Source: Nostoc sp. KVJ20
GTDB lineage: Bacteria; Cyanobacteriota; Cyanobacteriia; Cyanobacteriales; Nostocaceae
Direction: 5' to 3'
Length of the DNA: 42,227 nt
Assembly: GCF_001712795.1 (NCBI RefSeq)
Contig: NZ_KV757659.1
Location: 1-42,227 of the forward strand
This document shows positions 34,575-42,227 of this stretch, in pieces; position 1 is the first letter of the stretch, and each line of letters opens with the position of its first letter. The notes beneath the pieces are model-generated. The model was not told where the DNA came from and did no database searches. It was given only the letters and a program-made list of their open reading frames with translations. A program made the position numbers and the translations under genes.

Positions 34575-34712
34575 CTAATCTTTTTTGTATCGTCCTACTT
34601 GGACGATCGCCCCTTTATCTCCAATTTGTAAAGCAGTTTTAGCAGCCGTTTGTAGCATCGTGGCTGCACCAGTGCGATCCGCCTCGGCTAACTGGGTTTG
34701 GCGATACTTGGC
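34575..34712 (-). pseudogene. C-terminal relic of a third vWA gene
   Basis: Minus-strand reading gives AKYRQTQLAEADRTGAATML then QTAAKTALQIGDKGA, nearly the same as the tail of the vWA protein at 35448-36728 but lacking a 5-codon piece (KLQQG) and diverging after GDKGA into a short nonsense end at TAG 34575-34577. It abuts the PIN gene directly, so that gene seems to have landed in, or replaced most of, a third tandem copy. Confidence 0.75.
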
Positions 34713-34713
34713 T

Positions 34714-35109
34714 TTACTTGAGGTCGGGAATTACCTGAATCAGTCCAGTCTGGAAAGCTTTGTCGTAGGAGATGACAAGTAAGCTTTCGAGTTCAGCCTG
34801 AGCCATGATCATGCGATCAAAGGGATCTCGGTGGGCGATCGGTAGGCTTCCTGCTCTGAGGGCATGGGCTGTAGTGATGGCAAGTTCGATAAATTTAGCC
34901 TGATGCAATATCTGTGAATATTGTTCAACAAGTTGTTTGGCTTCGGGTAGTTTACCCATCCGTTATTTGGTGGCAATTTCCCAAGCAGAAGCACTGCTGA
35001 CAATAATCCGATGATCTGGGTTGCGAATGATGTCTCGGCAGTCAGTGTGGAGTTTTGGGTCGTCAAAGAGCCACCACAGCAGGATATGGGTGTCGATGAG
35101 GTAGCTCAT
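34714..35109 (-). pseudogene. PIN-domain toxin with an in-frame stop (VapC-like)
   Basis: From ATG 35109 the frame encodes SYLIDTHILLWWLFDDPKL and ASAWEIATK, then TAA at 34965-34963 (codon 49), then continues RMGKLPEAKQLVEQY to the natural stop at 34714. All four acidic PIN residues remain: D6 (LIDTH), E in AWEIA, D in HRDPFDR and D in ISYDKAF. The codon where family members have Tyr/Trp-type residues (ATKYRIGKL) has become TAA. A restart at 34959 would lack the first acidic residues. Intact PIN toxins cleave RNA. The start overlaps the antitoxin stop by 4 nt (ATGA). Confidence 0.8.
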
Positions 35110-35306
35110 TCCCATTGCTGAAGTTCATCTTCTGGCAATGGTTCAAAGAAAGCATCGCCGAGTTGTCCTTTTAATAAACCAGGGGTGCGGGGTTGTGTAC
35201 GTTCTTGACTTAAACCTAGCCGAAAGTAGTGAATTAGGTCATAAATTTCTGCTAGTTTGTCTTCAGGGATGTCTTGCAATTCTTGGACAATCTTCTGGAT
35301 CAGCAT
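35106..35306 (-). CDS. Antitoxin, DUF2281/VapB-like
   Basis: 66 residues. N-terminal helix LIQKIVQELQDIPEDKLAEI then YDLIHYFRLGL, and a C-terminal GDAFFEPLPEDELQQWE segment typical of cyanobacterial DUF2281 antitoxins that wrap the PIN toxin. It precedes the toxin with a 4-nt overlap, the usual order. The partner carries a nonsense codon, so the antitoxin may be under no selection now. Confidence 0.8.
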   Translation of the reverse strand: MLIQKIVQELQDIPEDKLAEIYDLIHYFRLGLSQERTQPRTPGLLKGQLGDAFFEPLPEDELQQWE

Positions 35307-35447
35307 AAGTCAAACTCTTGGCTGGTTGTTAATTAATAAGTTAGGAATATGCGACTACTTTGTTGCTCAATTGAGGAATAAAATATTTTTTCTCACTTTG
35401 CGCCTTGGCGCGAAACTTTCATCCCGTTAATCAGCAACGCTGAATTA

Positions 35448-36728
35448 CTATTCCTGTAAAACAGTCTTTGATACAATCCTAGTTTTCTTCAAGTCTGCTT
35501 CCGAAAGTTCTTCCCCAGCTTGCAGGCGAGTGGCGGAAGTTTGCAACACTGTCGCTGCACCTTTATCTCCTATTTGTAAAGCGGTTTTGGCTGCTGTTTG
35601 TAGCATTGTGGCTGCACCAGTGCGATCGCCTTGTTGCAATTTCGCTTCGGCTAACTGGGTTTGACGATACTTTGCTAATGCCAAAATAGACTGTTGTACC
35701 TGCGGATTAGAAGTCGGTTGATACGCCCGCACTACATCTGCATACACCGGCATCAAGGGCGAAAGTAAGCCTTGTTCGTTAACTAATGGGTCATCATAAC
35801 GAATTTGCAGATGCCCGATCACTTGTTTCCCTTCTGGCAATTGTCCCAGATAAATGTTCGCCAAAACTACTCGTTCTACATCTTGCATCAAATCTCCCAA
35901 ACGTACAGCAAAGCTACCATCAGCTTCGGGTTCCACTGGTAACTCGATTGTGTCTGGGGCAACTTGGGCAATGGGTTTCAATTCTGCTAATCGGACATTG
36001 GGCACTAGAGATAACAGCAAGTAGGCGTTAGTTAGTCCAATCGATTGAATCCGTCCAAACAGTCGGCTAAATTGATTCACAGCCTGTTCAGGACGTTCAA
36101 TATGAGCTAGAGTCCCACCACCGACATCAGCAATTTTTTCTAGCAAATCCTGATTCCAGCTATTGCCAAATCCGAAAGTATTAATAGTTAGGTTCAGCTT
36201 GGCAGCCTTTTGCGCCAGTTTCAGACAGCGCTTATTGTCATCTCGCCCAATGTCCCATTTCCAAATCCGCAAACCGCTTTCACCATGCCCATCTGTCAGC
36301 AGAAATGCTTGGGAAACAGCGCCTCTTGTCCCCTTCATCAGTTCTGTAATGCCTAATTCCAAACCCTCAGCGATCGCAGTGCCGCCGCTAGCAGTCAGTT
36401 TGCTTTTGATTTGAGATTTGATGCTTTCGGGGTCTTGAATCGCTTGGTTAGGGATAATGACTTCCGCAGAACCGGAAAAAGCCACAACTGAAATGCGATC
36501 GCCTACTTTCAACCGATCAATTAATCCTTCCACTGCTTGGATCACCGTTTTTATCGGTTGTCCATGCATAGAACCACTTCTATCCAGAATCAAGCAGAGG
36601 TTAAGGGGCAGATTTTGATCGGACTCACCAGCGATTGCAAAAATCGTCATAGCTAGTTGACGTTGGCTACTTGTTTGAGCCACATCAACATTATTGTCAT
36701 TTAACGCCGAGAGCAATTTAACTTTCAT
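35448..36728 (-). CDS. von Willebrand factor A domain protein, copy 2
   Basis: 426 residues. The vWA domain (about 40-230) has a complete MIDAS: DRSGSM (DxSxS), GGTAIAEGL with the Thr, and LLTDGHGE with the Asp. A beta-rich middle follows, then a helical C-terminus repeating LQQGDRTGAATMLQTAAKTA and TVLQTSATRLQAG. No signal peptide. vWA proteins bind partners through a metal; the partner is unknown. It lies 12 bp after the similar gene upstream, in the same operon. A tandem duplicate. Confidence 0.8.
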   Translation of the reverse strand: MKVKLLSALNDNNVDVAQTSSQRQLAMTIFAIAGESDQNLPLNLCLILDRSGSMHGQPIKTVIQAVEGLIDRLKVGDRISVVAFSGSAEVIIPNQAIQDPESIKSQIKSKLTASGGTAIAEGLELGITELMKGTRGAVSQAFLLTDGHGESGLRIWKWDIGRDDNKRCLKLAQKAAKLNLTINTFGFGNSWNQDLLEKIADVGGGTLAHIERPEQAVNQFSRLFGRIQSIGLTNAYLLLSLVPNVRLAELKPIAQVAPDTIELPVEPEADGSFAVRLGDLMQDVERVVLANIYLGQLPEGKQVIGHLQIRYDDPLVNEQGLLSPLMPVYADVVRAYQPTSNPQVQQSILALAKYRQTQLAEAKLQQGDRTGAATMLQTAAKTALQIGDKGAATVLQTSATRLQAGEELSEADLKKTRIVSKTVLQE

Positions 36729-36740
36729 CTAAACCTGAGT

Positions 36741-37997
36741 TTACTGGGGAGGAGTATCTTGCAAAACTGTTTTCGAGACAATTCTGGTTTTCTTGCGATC
36801 GCTTTCCGATAAATCTCCGCCAGCTTGTAGCTGGGTGGCAGAAGTTTGCAACACCGTCGCCGCCCCAGTATCTCCCATTTGCAGCGCAGTTTTCGCAGCC
36901 GTTTGTAACATCGTCGCCGCACCAGAGCGATCGCCTTGTTGCAATTTCGTCTCGGCTAGCTGGGTTTGGCGGTACTTAGCTAATGCCAAAATAGACTGTT
37001 GCACCTGGGGATTAAGGTCTGCTTGGTAATTTTTCACGACATGGGCATAAACTGGGATATTTGCTGTCAATAAACCTACCTTGTTGGCGGCTGGATCATC
37101 GTAGCGGACTTGCACATTAGCGATCGCTTGTTCACCTGCTGGCAATTGTCCCAAATAAATATTAGCTAAAATTACCCGTTCTGCATCTTTCATTAAATCT
37201 CCCAACCGCACAGCGAAACGTCCATCAGCTTCTTGTTGCAGTGGTAACTCAATTGTGTCTGGGGAAACTTGGGCAATGGGTTTGAGTTCCGCTAGCCGGA
37301 CATGGGGCATTAGGGACAGTAGCAGATAAGCATTAGTCAATCCCACCGTTTGAATGCGGCTGAATAGGCGATTAAACTCTTCCTCTGCCTGTTCGGGTTT
37401 TTGAATATAAGATAAAGTACCTAAGCCAGCATCAGCAATTTTTTCTAAAACATCTTGGTTCCAATTGTCACCAAATCCCAAAGTATTTAAAGTCAAATTA
37501 TAGCTAGCAGCCAATTGGGCGAATTTCAAACAGCGATTGTTATCACCATGTTCATTTTCACCGTCGGTTAAGAGGAAAGCTTGAGAAACAGTATCTTTTT
37601 TTCCTTTCGCCAACTCCTCAATCCCCAAACGCAATCCTTCATCAATCGCAGTTCCTCCATCGGCATTGAGGCGATTAATTTGCTGTTTGATTTTCTCTGG
37701 ATCTTCGACACTTTGACTAGGTACTAAGACTTTCGCACGGTGATCAAAAACTACAACACTGAGGCGATCGCCAGGGTTGAGTCTATCTACCAGACGATTC
37801 GCGGCTTTTTTCACCGTTTCTAGGGATCGCCCATTCATGGAACCACTATGATCGAGAATTAAGCATAAATTCAGGGGTACATGGCGATCTTGATTTTCTG
37901 CGATCGCCGAAATCGAAATTCCCAACTGACGTTGACTATTCAGTTGATTCGCGTCCAAATTACCATCATTCAAGGCAGGGTGCAAACTAACCTTCAT
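36741..37997 (-). CDS. von Willebrand factor A domain protein, copy 1
   Basis: 418 residues with the same architecture as the next gene: MIDAS DHSGSM, GGTAIDEGL, LLTDGENEHG, then ANIPVYAHVVKNYQADLNPQ and the helical LQTAAKTALQMGDTGAATVL end. The two proteins are similar over their whole length, more so at the C-terminus. Copy 2 has a few extra residues after LLTDGHGE. First gene of the vWA operon; divergent from clpR 238 bp away. Confidence 0.8.
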   Translation of the reverse strand: MKVSLHPALNDGNLDANQLNSQRQLGISISAIAENQDRHVPLNLCLILDHSGSMNGRSLETVKKAANRLVDRLNPGDRLSVVVFDHRAKVLVPSQSVEDPEKIKQQINRLNADGGTAIDEGLRLGIEELAKGKKDTVSQAFLLTDGENEHGDNNRCLKFAQLAASYNLTLNTLGFGDNWNQDVLEKIADAGLGTLSYIQKPEQAEEEFNRLFSRIQTVGLTNAYLLLSLMPHVRLAELKPIAQVSPDTIELPLQQEADGRFAVRLGDLMKDAERVILANIYLGQLPAGEQAIANVQVRYDDPAANKVGLLTANIPVYAHVVKNYQADLNPQVQQSILALAKYRQTQLAETKLQQGDRSGAATMLQTAAKTALQMGDTGAATVLQTSATQLQAGGDLSESDRKKTRIVSKTVLQDTPPQ

Positions 37998-38235
37998 AAC
38001 TCAGAGTCCCTATTCAGGATATACATATTAATAAATAACTTCAAAGCACTACTTTAGCTCTACGGAAAACCTATCCAACATAAATACACTAATATAATCA
38101 GAATATCTTAGAAGCCAAGCATTGGCAGATGCGAAGCCGCCTTCAGCATTAGGGAGAAATCCGCACCTTGAGGGAGGCGTGCATCGCGCTAGGATGTATT
38201 ACAGTTAACGGCATAGTTTCAGGCGATCAGTTGCT
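37998..38235. other. Divergent spacer vWA/clpR
   Basis: Holds the promoters of both operons. A dispersed-type segment (GATGCGAAGCCGCCTTCAGC, 38129-38190) sits near clpR. No gene. Confidence 0.45.
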
Positions 38236-38898
38236 ATGGACATTTCCCCAATTAAGGCTGTTCAAGCCCCATATTACGGCGATAACTTTTACCGGACACC
38301 ACCGCCAGATTTACCTTCCCTCTTATTGAAGGAGCGAATTGTCTATATTGGGATGCCACTGGTGCCTGCTGTCACGGAATTAATCGTGGCCGAATTGCTA
38401 TTTTTGCAATCCGACGACCCCGAAAAACCGATTAAAATCTATATCAACTCCACCGGCACTTCCGGTTACAGTGGCGAACCCATTGGCTTTGAAACCGAAG
38501 CCTTCGCCATCTTTGACACCATGAAATATATCAAGCCTCCTATCCACACCATCTGCGTCGGTTCCGCGATGGGTATGGCAGCGATGCTTCTCAGTGCTGG
38601 TACAAAAGGCTGCCGCGCCAGTTTGCCTCACTCCTCGATTATCCTGCATCAGCCCAAGAGCTACGCCCAAGGTCAAGCAACGGATATTCAAATTCGCGCT
38701 AGGGAAGTTTTGGTAAATAAAGGAGCCTTAGTTGATATCTTGCATCGCACTACTGGACAGCCTCCAGAAAAAATTACTAAAGATATGGATCGGCTGTTAT
38801 ACCTAACACCTTACGAAGCGAAGGAATACGGACTGATTGACCGAGTTTTTGAGAAAGAAGAACTCGCCAATCCCCCACTTCCTGCCAGTGTCCTTTAG
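38236..38898 (+). CDS. clpR: ClpR, catalytically inactive ClpP paralogue
   Basis: 220 residues of the ClpP fold. The Ser position is Gly (CVGSAMGMAA, G113, where ClpP has AASMG). The His is kept (ILHQP, H138) and the Asp is replaced by Leu (KDMDRLLYL). It also carries the extra loop GTSGYSGEPIGFE seen in cyanobacterial ClpR. Known biology: ClpR forms a mixed core with ClpP3 that is essential in cyanobacteria. It runs into clpP 114 bp downstream. Confidence 0.85.
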   Translation: MDISPIKAVQAPYYGDNFYRTPPPDLPSLLLKERIVYIGMPLVPAVTELIVAELLFLQSDDPEKPIKIYINSTGTSGYSGEPIGFETEAFAIFDTMKYIKPPIHTICVGSAMGMAAMLLSAGTKGCRASLPHSSIILHQPKSYAQGQATDIQIRAREVLVNKGALVDILHRTTGQPPEKITKDMDRLLYLTPYEAKEYGLIDRVFEKEELANPPLPASVL

Positions 38899-38926
38899 TG
38901 AGTGCTGAGTGCTGAGTGCTGAGTAG
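38899..38926 (+). repeat. GTGCTGA heptad repeat
   Basis: AGTGAGTGCTGAGTGCTGAG, continuing GTGCTGAG, directly after the clpR stop: three GTGCTGA heptads in the clpR-clpP spacer. Confidence 0.6.
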
Positions 38927-39012
38927 AGACGCGATTAATCCCGTCTGTACAGGAGTTATGAGTTATTCCTAACTCTCCTACCGCCCCCAAATTATTAAGA
39001 ACGGAGTAAATT

Positions 39013-39624
39013 ATGCCTATAGGCGTTCCTAAAGTTCCTTACCGGATGCCCGGTGGACAATATACAGATTGGATTAGTATCTACGATCGCCTTTACCGAG
39101 AACGGATTATATTCTTGGGGCGAGATATTGATGATGAAATTGCCAATCAAATTATCGCTGTAATGCTGTATCTGGACTCAGATGATCCAGGTAAAGATAT
39201 TTATATATACATCAATTCTCCCGGTGGAATGGTTACATCTGGCATGGCTATTTTTGACACCATGCAACATATCAAATCAGATGTAGTGACTATTTGCGTG
39301 GGTTTAGCTGCTTCAATGGGGTCTTTTTTGCTAGCAGCTGGCACAAAAGGCAAACGGTTAGCATTGCCTCACTCACGGATTATGATTCACCAGCCATCTG
39401 GTGGCACCCGTGGACAAGCAACCGATATCGAAATTGAAGCTAAAGAGATTCTGCGGATTCGTCACCAGCTTAATGGCATTTATGCTGATAAAACCGGTCA
39501 GACCATAGAAAAAATTGAAAAAGATATGGATCGTGACTTTTTCATGTCTGCTCAAGAGGCTAAGGAATACGGTTTAATTGACCGTGTAATTGAAGACCGA
39601 ACCTCGGTAATAACTGGGGAATAG
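39013..39624 (+). CDS. clpP: ATP-dependent Clp protease proteolytic subunit
   Basis: 203 residues with the full catalytic triad: Ser101 (LAASMGSF), His126 (MIHQP) and Asp175 (KDMDRDFFM). The N-terminus is the ClpP3-like PIGVPKVPYRMPGG type. It forms the active partner of the ClpR ring, with ClpC as chaperone in cyanobacteria. Probably transcribed with clpR. Confidence 0.9.
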   Translation: MPIGVPKVPYRMPGGQYTDWISIYDRLYRERIIFLGRDIDDEIANQIIAVMLYLDSDDPGKDIYIYINSPGGMVTSGMAIFDTMQHIKSDVVTICVGLAASMGSFLLAAGTKGKRLALPHSRIMIHQPSGGTRGQATDIEIEAKEILRIRHQLNGIYADKTGQTIEKIEKDMDRDFFMSAQEAKEYGLIDRVIEDRTSVITGE

Positions 39625-39929
39625 GAAGGCAGAGGGGCAGAGGGGCAGGGGAGCAGAGGAGCAGGGGAAGCAACAAGAGAGGGGAAAAGGTTAAAGGGTA
39701 AAGGGTAAAGGGTAAAGGATGAAGAAATAAACCCTTTCCCCCTTACCCATTCCCCTTTACCCTTCTTACCCATGCCCCATGCCCAATGCCCCATGCCCAA
39801 TGCCCTTCTTTAAACAAACTGTCAACATTGAACTTTAAAATAGCAAATTAGCCCTTATTATTAATAGTTCAGGCTTAAAGCTCATAGCTGTTAGCCCCTA
39901 TCTCGATATTCGATAGCTCATAGCTCAAG
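39625..39929. repeat. Repeat-rich spacer after clpP
   Basis: GGGGCAGAGGGGCAGGGGAGC, then AAAGGGT heptads (39690-39717), then CCCTTTCCCCCTTACCCATT and CCCCATGCCCAATG heptads up to about 39803. The AAAGGGT run and the CCCTTTACCC run can pair as a large imperfect hairpin. The rest is featureless. Confidence 0.6.
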
Positions 39930-40550
39930 ATGGATCTTGGAGATTGCTACCGTTTACTAGGTTTAAGATCGGGAGCTTCTTTTGCTGACATCAAAGCGTC
40001 TTATCGGCGACTGGCGCAGCAATATCACCCCGATATCAACCCAGATGACAACAAAGCCAAAGATAAATTTATTGCCTTAACAGAGGCTTACAAACTCCTG
40101 CTGACGGTAGTACTGCCAGAGGAAACTGTTGCCCATTCAAGTCATGTGTCAACCGCGCGTAATGACACCAAGGCAACGCAGCGGCAGAAAACACCAGTAA
40201 CAACGGTGACAAGCCAAGAATCAGGGAAACCAAAGCCGCCGAATCTGTTGGAAATAGAAGAACGGCTAAAGTGGAAGACTTATGAGCAATTGCAGCGGTT
40301 TTTGCAAGAAAGACGATTTCCGCAAGCGATCGCACTGGCGGAAGCTTTAGCAGATCGGTTGTCAACAGATGCAGAAGTTCGGCAATGGCTAGCGATCGTC
40401 TATCAAATTTGGGGACGGGCGCTAATTTCCGAAAAACAACTGCTCAAAGCCAGAATTTATCTCAAAAAAGCTTTGAAGACAGACCCTCATAATAAAACTC
40501 TCTGGTATGAAGTCCAGCGCGATTTTCAACGCTTAGAACAAATTTTTTAA
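39930..40550 (+). CDS. J-domain protein with C-terminal TPR-like helices
   Basis: 206 residues. An N-terminal J domain (1-62) with the HPD motif at 33-35 (QQYHPDINPDDNKA) stimulates Hsp70 partners. A Ser/Thr-rich linker (70-110) follows, then a helical domain with WLAIVYQIWGRALISEKQLL and KARIYLKKALKTDPHNKTLW, which reads as TPRs. Cytoplasmic; client unknown. Alone in its direction after clpP. Confidence 0.85.
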   Translation: MDLGDCYRLLGLRSGASFADIKASYRRLAQQYHPDINPDDNKAKDKFIALTEAYKLLLTVVLPEETVAHSSHVSTARNDTKATQRQKTPVTTVTSQESGKPKPPNLLEIEERLKWKTYEQLQRFLQERRFPQAIALAEALADRLSTDAEVRQWLAIVYQIWGRALISEKQLLKARIYLKKALKTDPHNKTLWYEVQRDFQRLEQIF

Positions 40551-40563
40551 GTTTACAAACTTT

Positions 40564-40720
40564 ATCGAGGATGTTGGAGGCAGATAGCGCAGCGTTAGCG
40601 AGTCCGCGAGCGTCGGGCAGGAGGCAGGAGTAAGACTGCCCGACGCTCTCTAGGAGACGCTGCACGTAGCTTGCTTTTCTGTAAGAGTACGCGGACTGTG
40701 AACTCGCTAATGCTGCGCTA
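40564..40720. repeat. Second copy of the 1099-type dispersed repeat
   Basis: ATCGAGGATGTTGGAGGCAG and AGCGCAGCGTTAGCGAGTCC recur as at 1099-1150, followed by GCGAGCGTCGGGCAGGAGGC and its inverted partner AAGACTGCCCGACGCTCTC. The two copies bracket almost the whole window. Confidence 0.65.
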
Positions 40721-40721
40721 T

Positions 40722-40800
40722 CTGCCTCCTGCCTCCTGCCTCCTGCCTCCTGCCTCCTGCCTCCTGCCTCTTGCCTCCTGCCTCTTGCCTCCTGCCTCCT
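40722..40800. repeat. CCTCCTG heptad tandem array
   Basis: About eleven uninterrupted GCCTCCTG-register heptads, a few reading CCTCTTG, right up to the stop of the aminotransferase gene. A polymorphic heptanucleotide STRR of the type known from Nostoc. Confidence 0.8.
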
Positions 40801-40806
40801 GAAGAA

Positions 40807-42006
40807 TTACCGCCATCCGCGCAACACTGCTCCCAAAACAGCAATTCCCTCAACAATCTTTTCCGTTGTTTGAAAACTAAAAGCTAACCTGATGGCGTCA
40901 TCTCCCTGTCCATTGGCATAGCAACGCGTACCTGACAGAAAGCTGATGCCATGTTCGTTGGCAGTGTTTAGGAGTGCTGTGGCGCTGATGTCTGGTGGCA
41001 ATTTACACCAAACGAAAAAGCCCCCATCTGGTCGCAAAGCAACTACATCACTGGGAAACTCGTGAGCGATCGCTTCTAACAACAAATTGCACTTATGCTT
41101 GTAGCAAGCGATTAACTCCTGAATGTGATAATCTAGTTTGCCTGTAGCACAGTAGCGGGCGACCACATGGCTGACAAATGGCCCCACTGGCCCCTCACTT
41201 TTGAACATTGCCAGCCGCTCAATAATTGCTGGATCGCCACAAGCCCAACCCAGTCGGATACCAGGCGCAATAATTTTTGAAAAGGTATTCACGTATAAAA
41301 CCCACCCCTCCTTGTCAAGGGTTGCCAAAGGAGACACAGCTTCCCCTTGGAAGCGCAAATCGCTGTAAGCATCGTCTTCTACCACCAACACGCCATACTC
41401 TGCCGCCAGTGCTACAAGCTTTTGGCGGCGAAATAAGGGCATAGTAGTGCCTGTAGGATTATGAAAGGTGGGGATAGTATAAATAAACCGGGGTCGAATG
41501 CCCTGTTTCTTCAAATCGCTCAAAGTTTCTTCTAATGCGTCCACATCCATCCCCAACTCATCCACAGGAATGGTAATTACGCGTGCGCCAGCATGGACAA
41601 ATCTACTAACCACTCCCAAGAAGGTTGGCCCTTCCACAATTACTACGTCACCAGGTTCGACAAATACATCTGGTAGCAAACCCAAAATCTGACCAGAACC
41701 ATAGCCAATGATCAGGCGATCGCGATCGGCAGCGATTCCTTTAGCCTGCAAGCGGAGGATAATTTGTTCATACAATTGGGCTGAAGGTGGCCCGTAATTG
41801 AGAGCGATCGGAGCCTCTTCTGCCAGTACAGCAGCACTTGCAGCAGCCAAATCAGCGTGGGGAAAGAGAATTGGATCAGCTAAACCGTAGGCAAAGCTAA
41901 CAGTAATAATTTTGCTTAACTCAGTGCCGTAAGTTGGTGGTGCAAGGTTTCTAGCTCGTTCGGCGAATAAATCAGTAATATGGTAAGTAGAGGTGGTGGG
42001 AGCCAT
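40807..42006 (-). CDS. PLP-dependent aminotransferase, fold type I
   Basis: 399 residues in the MocR/2-aminoadipate-aminotransferase group, without a DNA-binding domain. IPTFHNPTGT (Asn ligand), VVEDDAYSDLRF (Asp and Tyr) and NTFSKIIAPGIRLGW (Schiff-base Lys) are all present. Substrate uncertain: aromatic, branched-chain or aminoadipate. ATG 42006 (APTTSTYHITDLFAERA) is preferred over a TTG nine bases earlier. Its downstream flank is the heptad array. Confidence 0.8.
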   Translation of the reverse strand: MAPTTSTYHITDLFAERARNLAPPTYGTELSKIITVSFAYGLADPILFPHADLAAASAAVLAEEAPIALNYGPPSAQLYEQIILRLQAKGIAADRDRLIIGYGSGQILGLLPDVFVEPGDVVIVEGPTFLGVVSRFVHAGARVITIPVDELGMDVDALEETLSDLKKQGIRPRFIYTIPTFHNPTGTTMPLFRRQKLVALAAEYGVLVVEDDAYSDLRFQGEAVSPLATLDKEGWVLYVNTFSKIIAPGIRLGWACGDPAIIERLAMFKSEGPVGPFVSHVVARYCATGKLDYHIQELIACYKHKCNLLLEAIAHEFPSDVVALRPDGGFFVWCKLPPDISATALLNTANEHGISFLSGTRCYANGQGDDAIRLAFSFQTTEKIVEGIAVLGAVLRGWR

Positions 42007-42189
42007 AGAGGGCAACTTGTCTTCTAGGTTTATGAATATATCAGCATTGCCCGCAAGAAATACTGATAGTCAGCTTTATTCTAAATCTGAACAATGCTAC
42101 CGTGTTTTCTAAGTAAAGTTTGGCTGTGGCTAACCCGGATTTCTCACCACACCTCTTATAGCCTGTGCAAGTGCCGGGGAGAAGTAATA

Positions 42190-42227
42190 AGTAATGAGTA
42201 AGAAGTAAGAAGTTTTTACTCATTACT
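42190..42227. repeat. Perfect inverted repeat at the right edge
   Basis: AGTAATGAGTAA (42190-42201) and TTACTCATTACT (42216-42227) are exact complements around a 14-nt loop. The element may continue beyond the window. Terminator or dispersed palindrome; cannot be decided here. Confidence 0.6.

Overview
The window looks like chromosome of a filamentous, Nostoc-type cyanobacterium. The evidence is the recurrent HIP1 octamer GCGATCGC, the heptanucleotide and MITE-like dispersed repeats typical of Nostocales between genes, a paired clpR/clpP3 operon, and the wealth of caspase-like, CHAT and NTPase genes. Gene density is moderate and several spacers are built largely of repeats or of decayed genes.

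Layout. 1-4.6 kb: the 3' end of ilvD, a family-2 glycosyltransferase, a divergent HxlR regulator/SDR oxidoreductase pair and two small unknown genes. 5.0-6.6 kb: a 14-residue-repeat surface-type protein with a PEP-CTERM-like tail, and a broken paralogous fragment beside it. 7.0-9.5 kb: a graveyard of an effector-associated-domain/trypsin/MoxR-AAA conflict cluster (frameshifts, a truncated ATPase, a protease with only its Ser motif left, a caspase fragment), with a Uma2-family ORF that is still open. 9.55-21.6 kb: the intact core of this conflict island, made of a caspase-NB-ARC-TPR-cold-shock protein, a divergent CHAT protease plus signal-peptide membrane protein pair, and a caspase-STAND-TM-formylglycine-enzyme-like protein followed by a small unknown partner. 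21.7-22.9 kb: IS remnant, small membrane ORF and MITE-like element. 22.9-26.2 kb: a secreted unknown, a deoxyhypusine-synthase-like enzyme and ornithine aminotransferase (polyamine/ornithine metabolism). 27.0-34.0 kb: a cobalamin riboswitch followed by a TonB receptor, a thioredoxin-like [2Fe-2S] protein, and the binding protein, permease and ATPase of a B12 ABC importer. 34.0-38.0 kb: a glyoxalase-fold protein, a third vWA gene remnant, a PIN toxin with an in-frame stop plus its antitoxin, and two tandem vWA genes. 38.2-42.2 kb: clpR-clpP, a J-domain/TPR protein, repeat-rich DNA and a PLP aminotransferase.

How the genes may work together. Three caspase/CHAT-type protease genes sit side by side with STAND sensors. 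Two read on the minus strand and one is divergent from a 61-bp shared promoter region. Known family logic is ligand sensing by TPR or FGE-like domains, NTP-driven assembly, then proteolysis. The least explained parts are the C-terminal cold-shock domain on the NB-ARC caspase, and the CHAT-membrane protein pair, which could be a two-gene membrane-coupled protease module. All functional statements for this island are inference from domain content; no expression or phenotype can be read from sequence.
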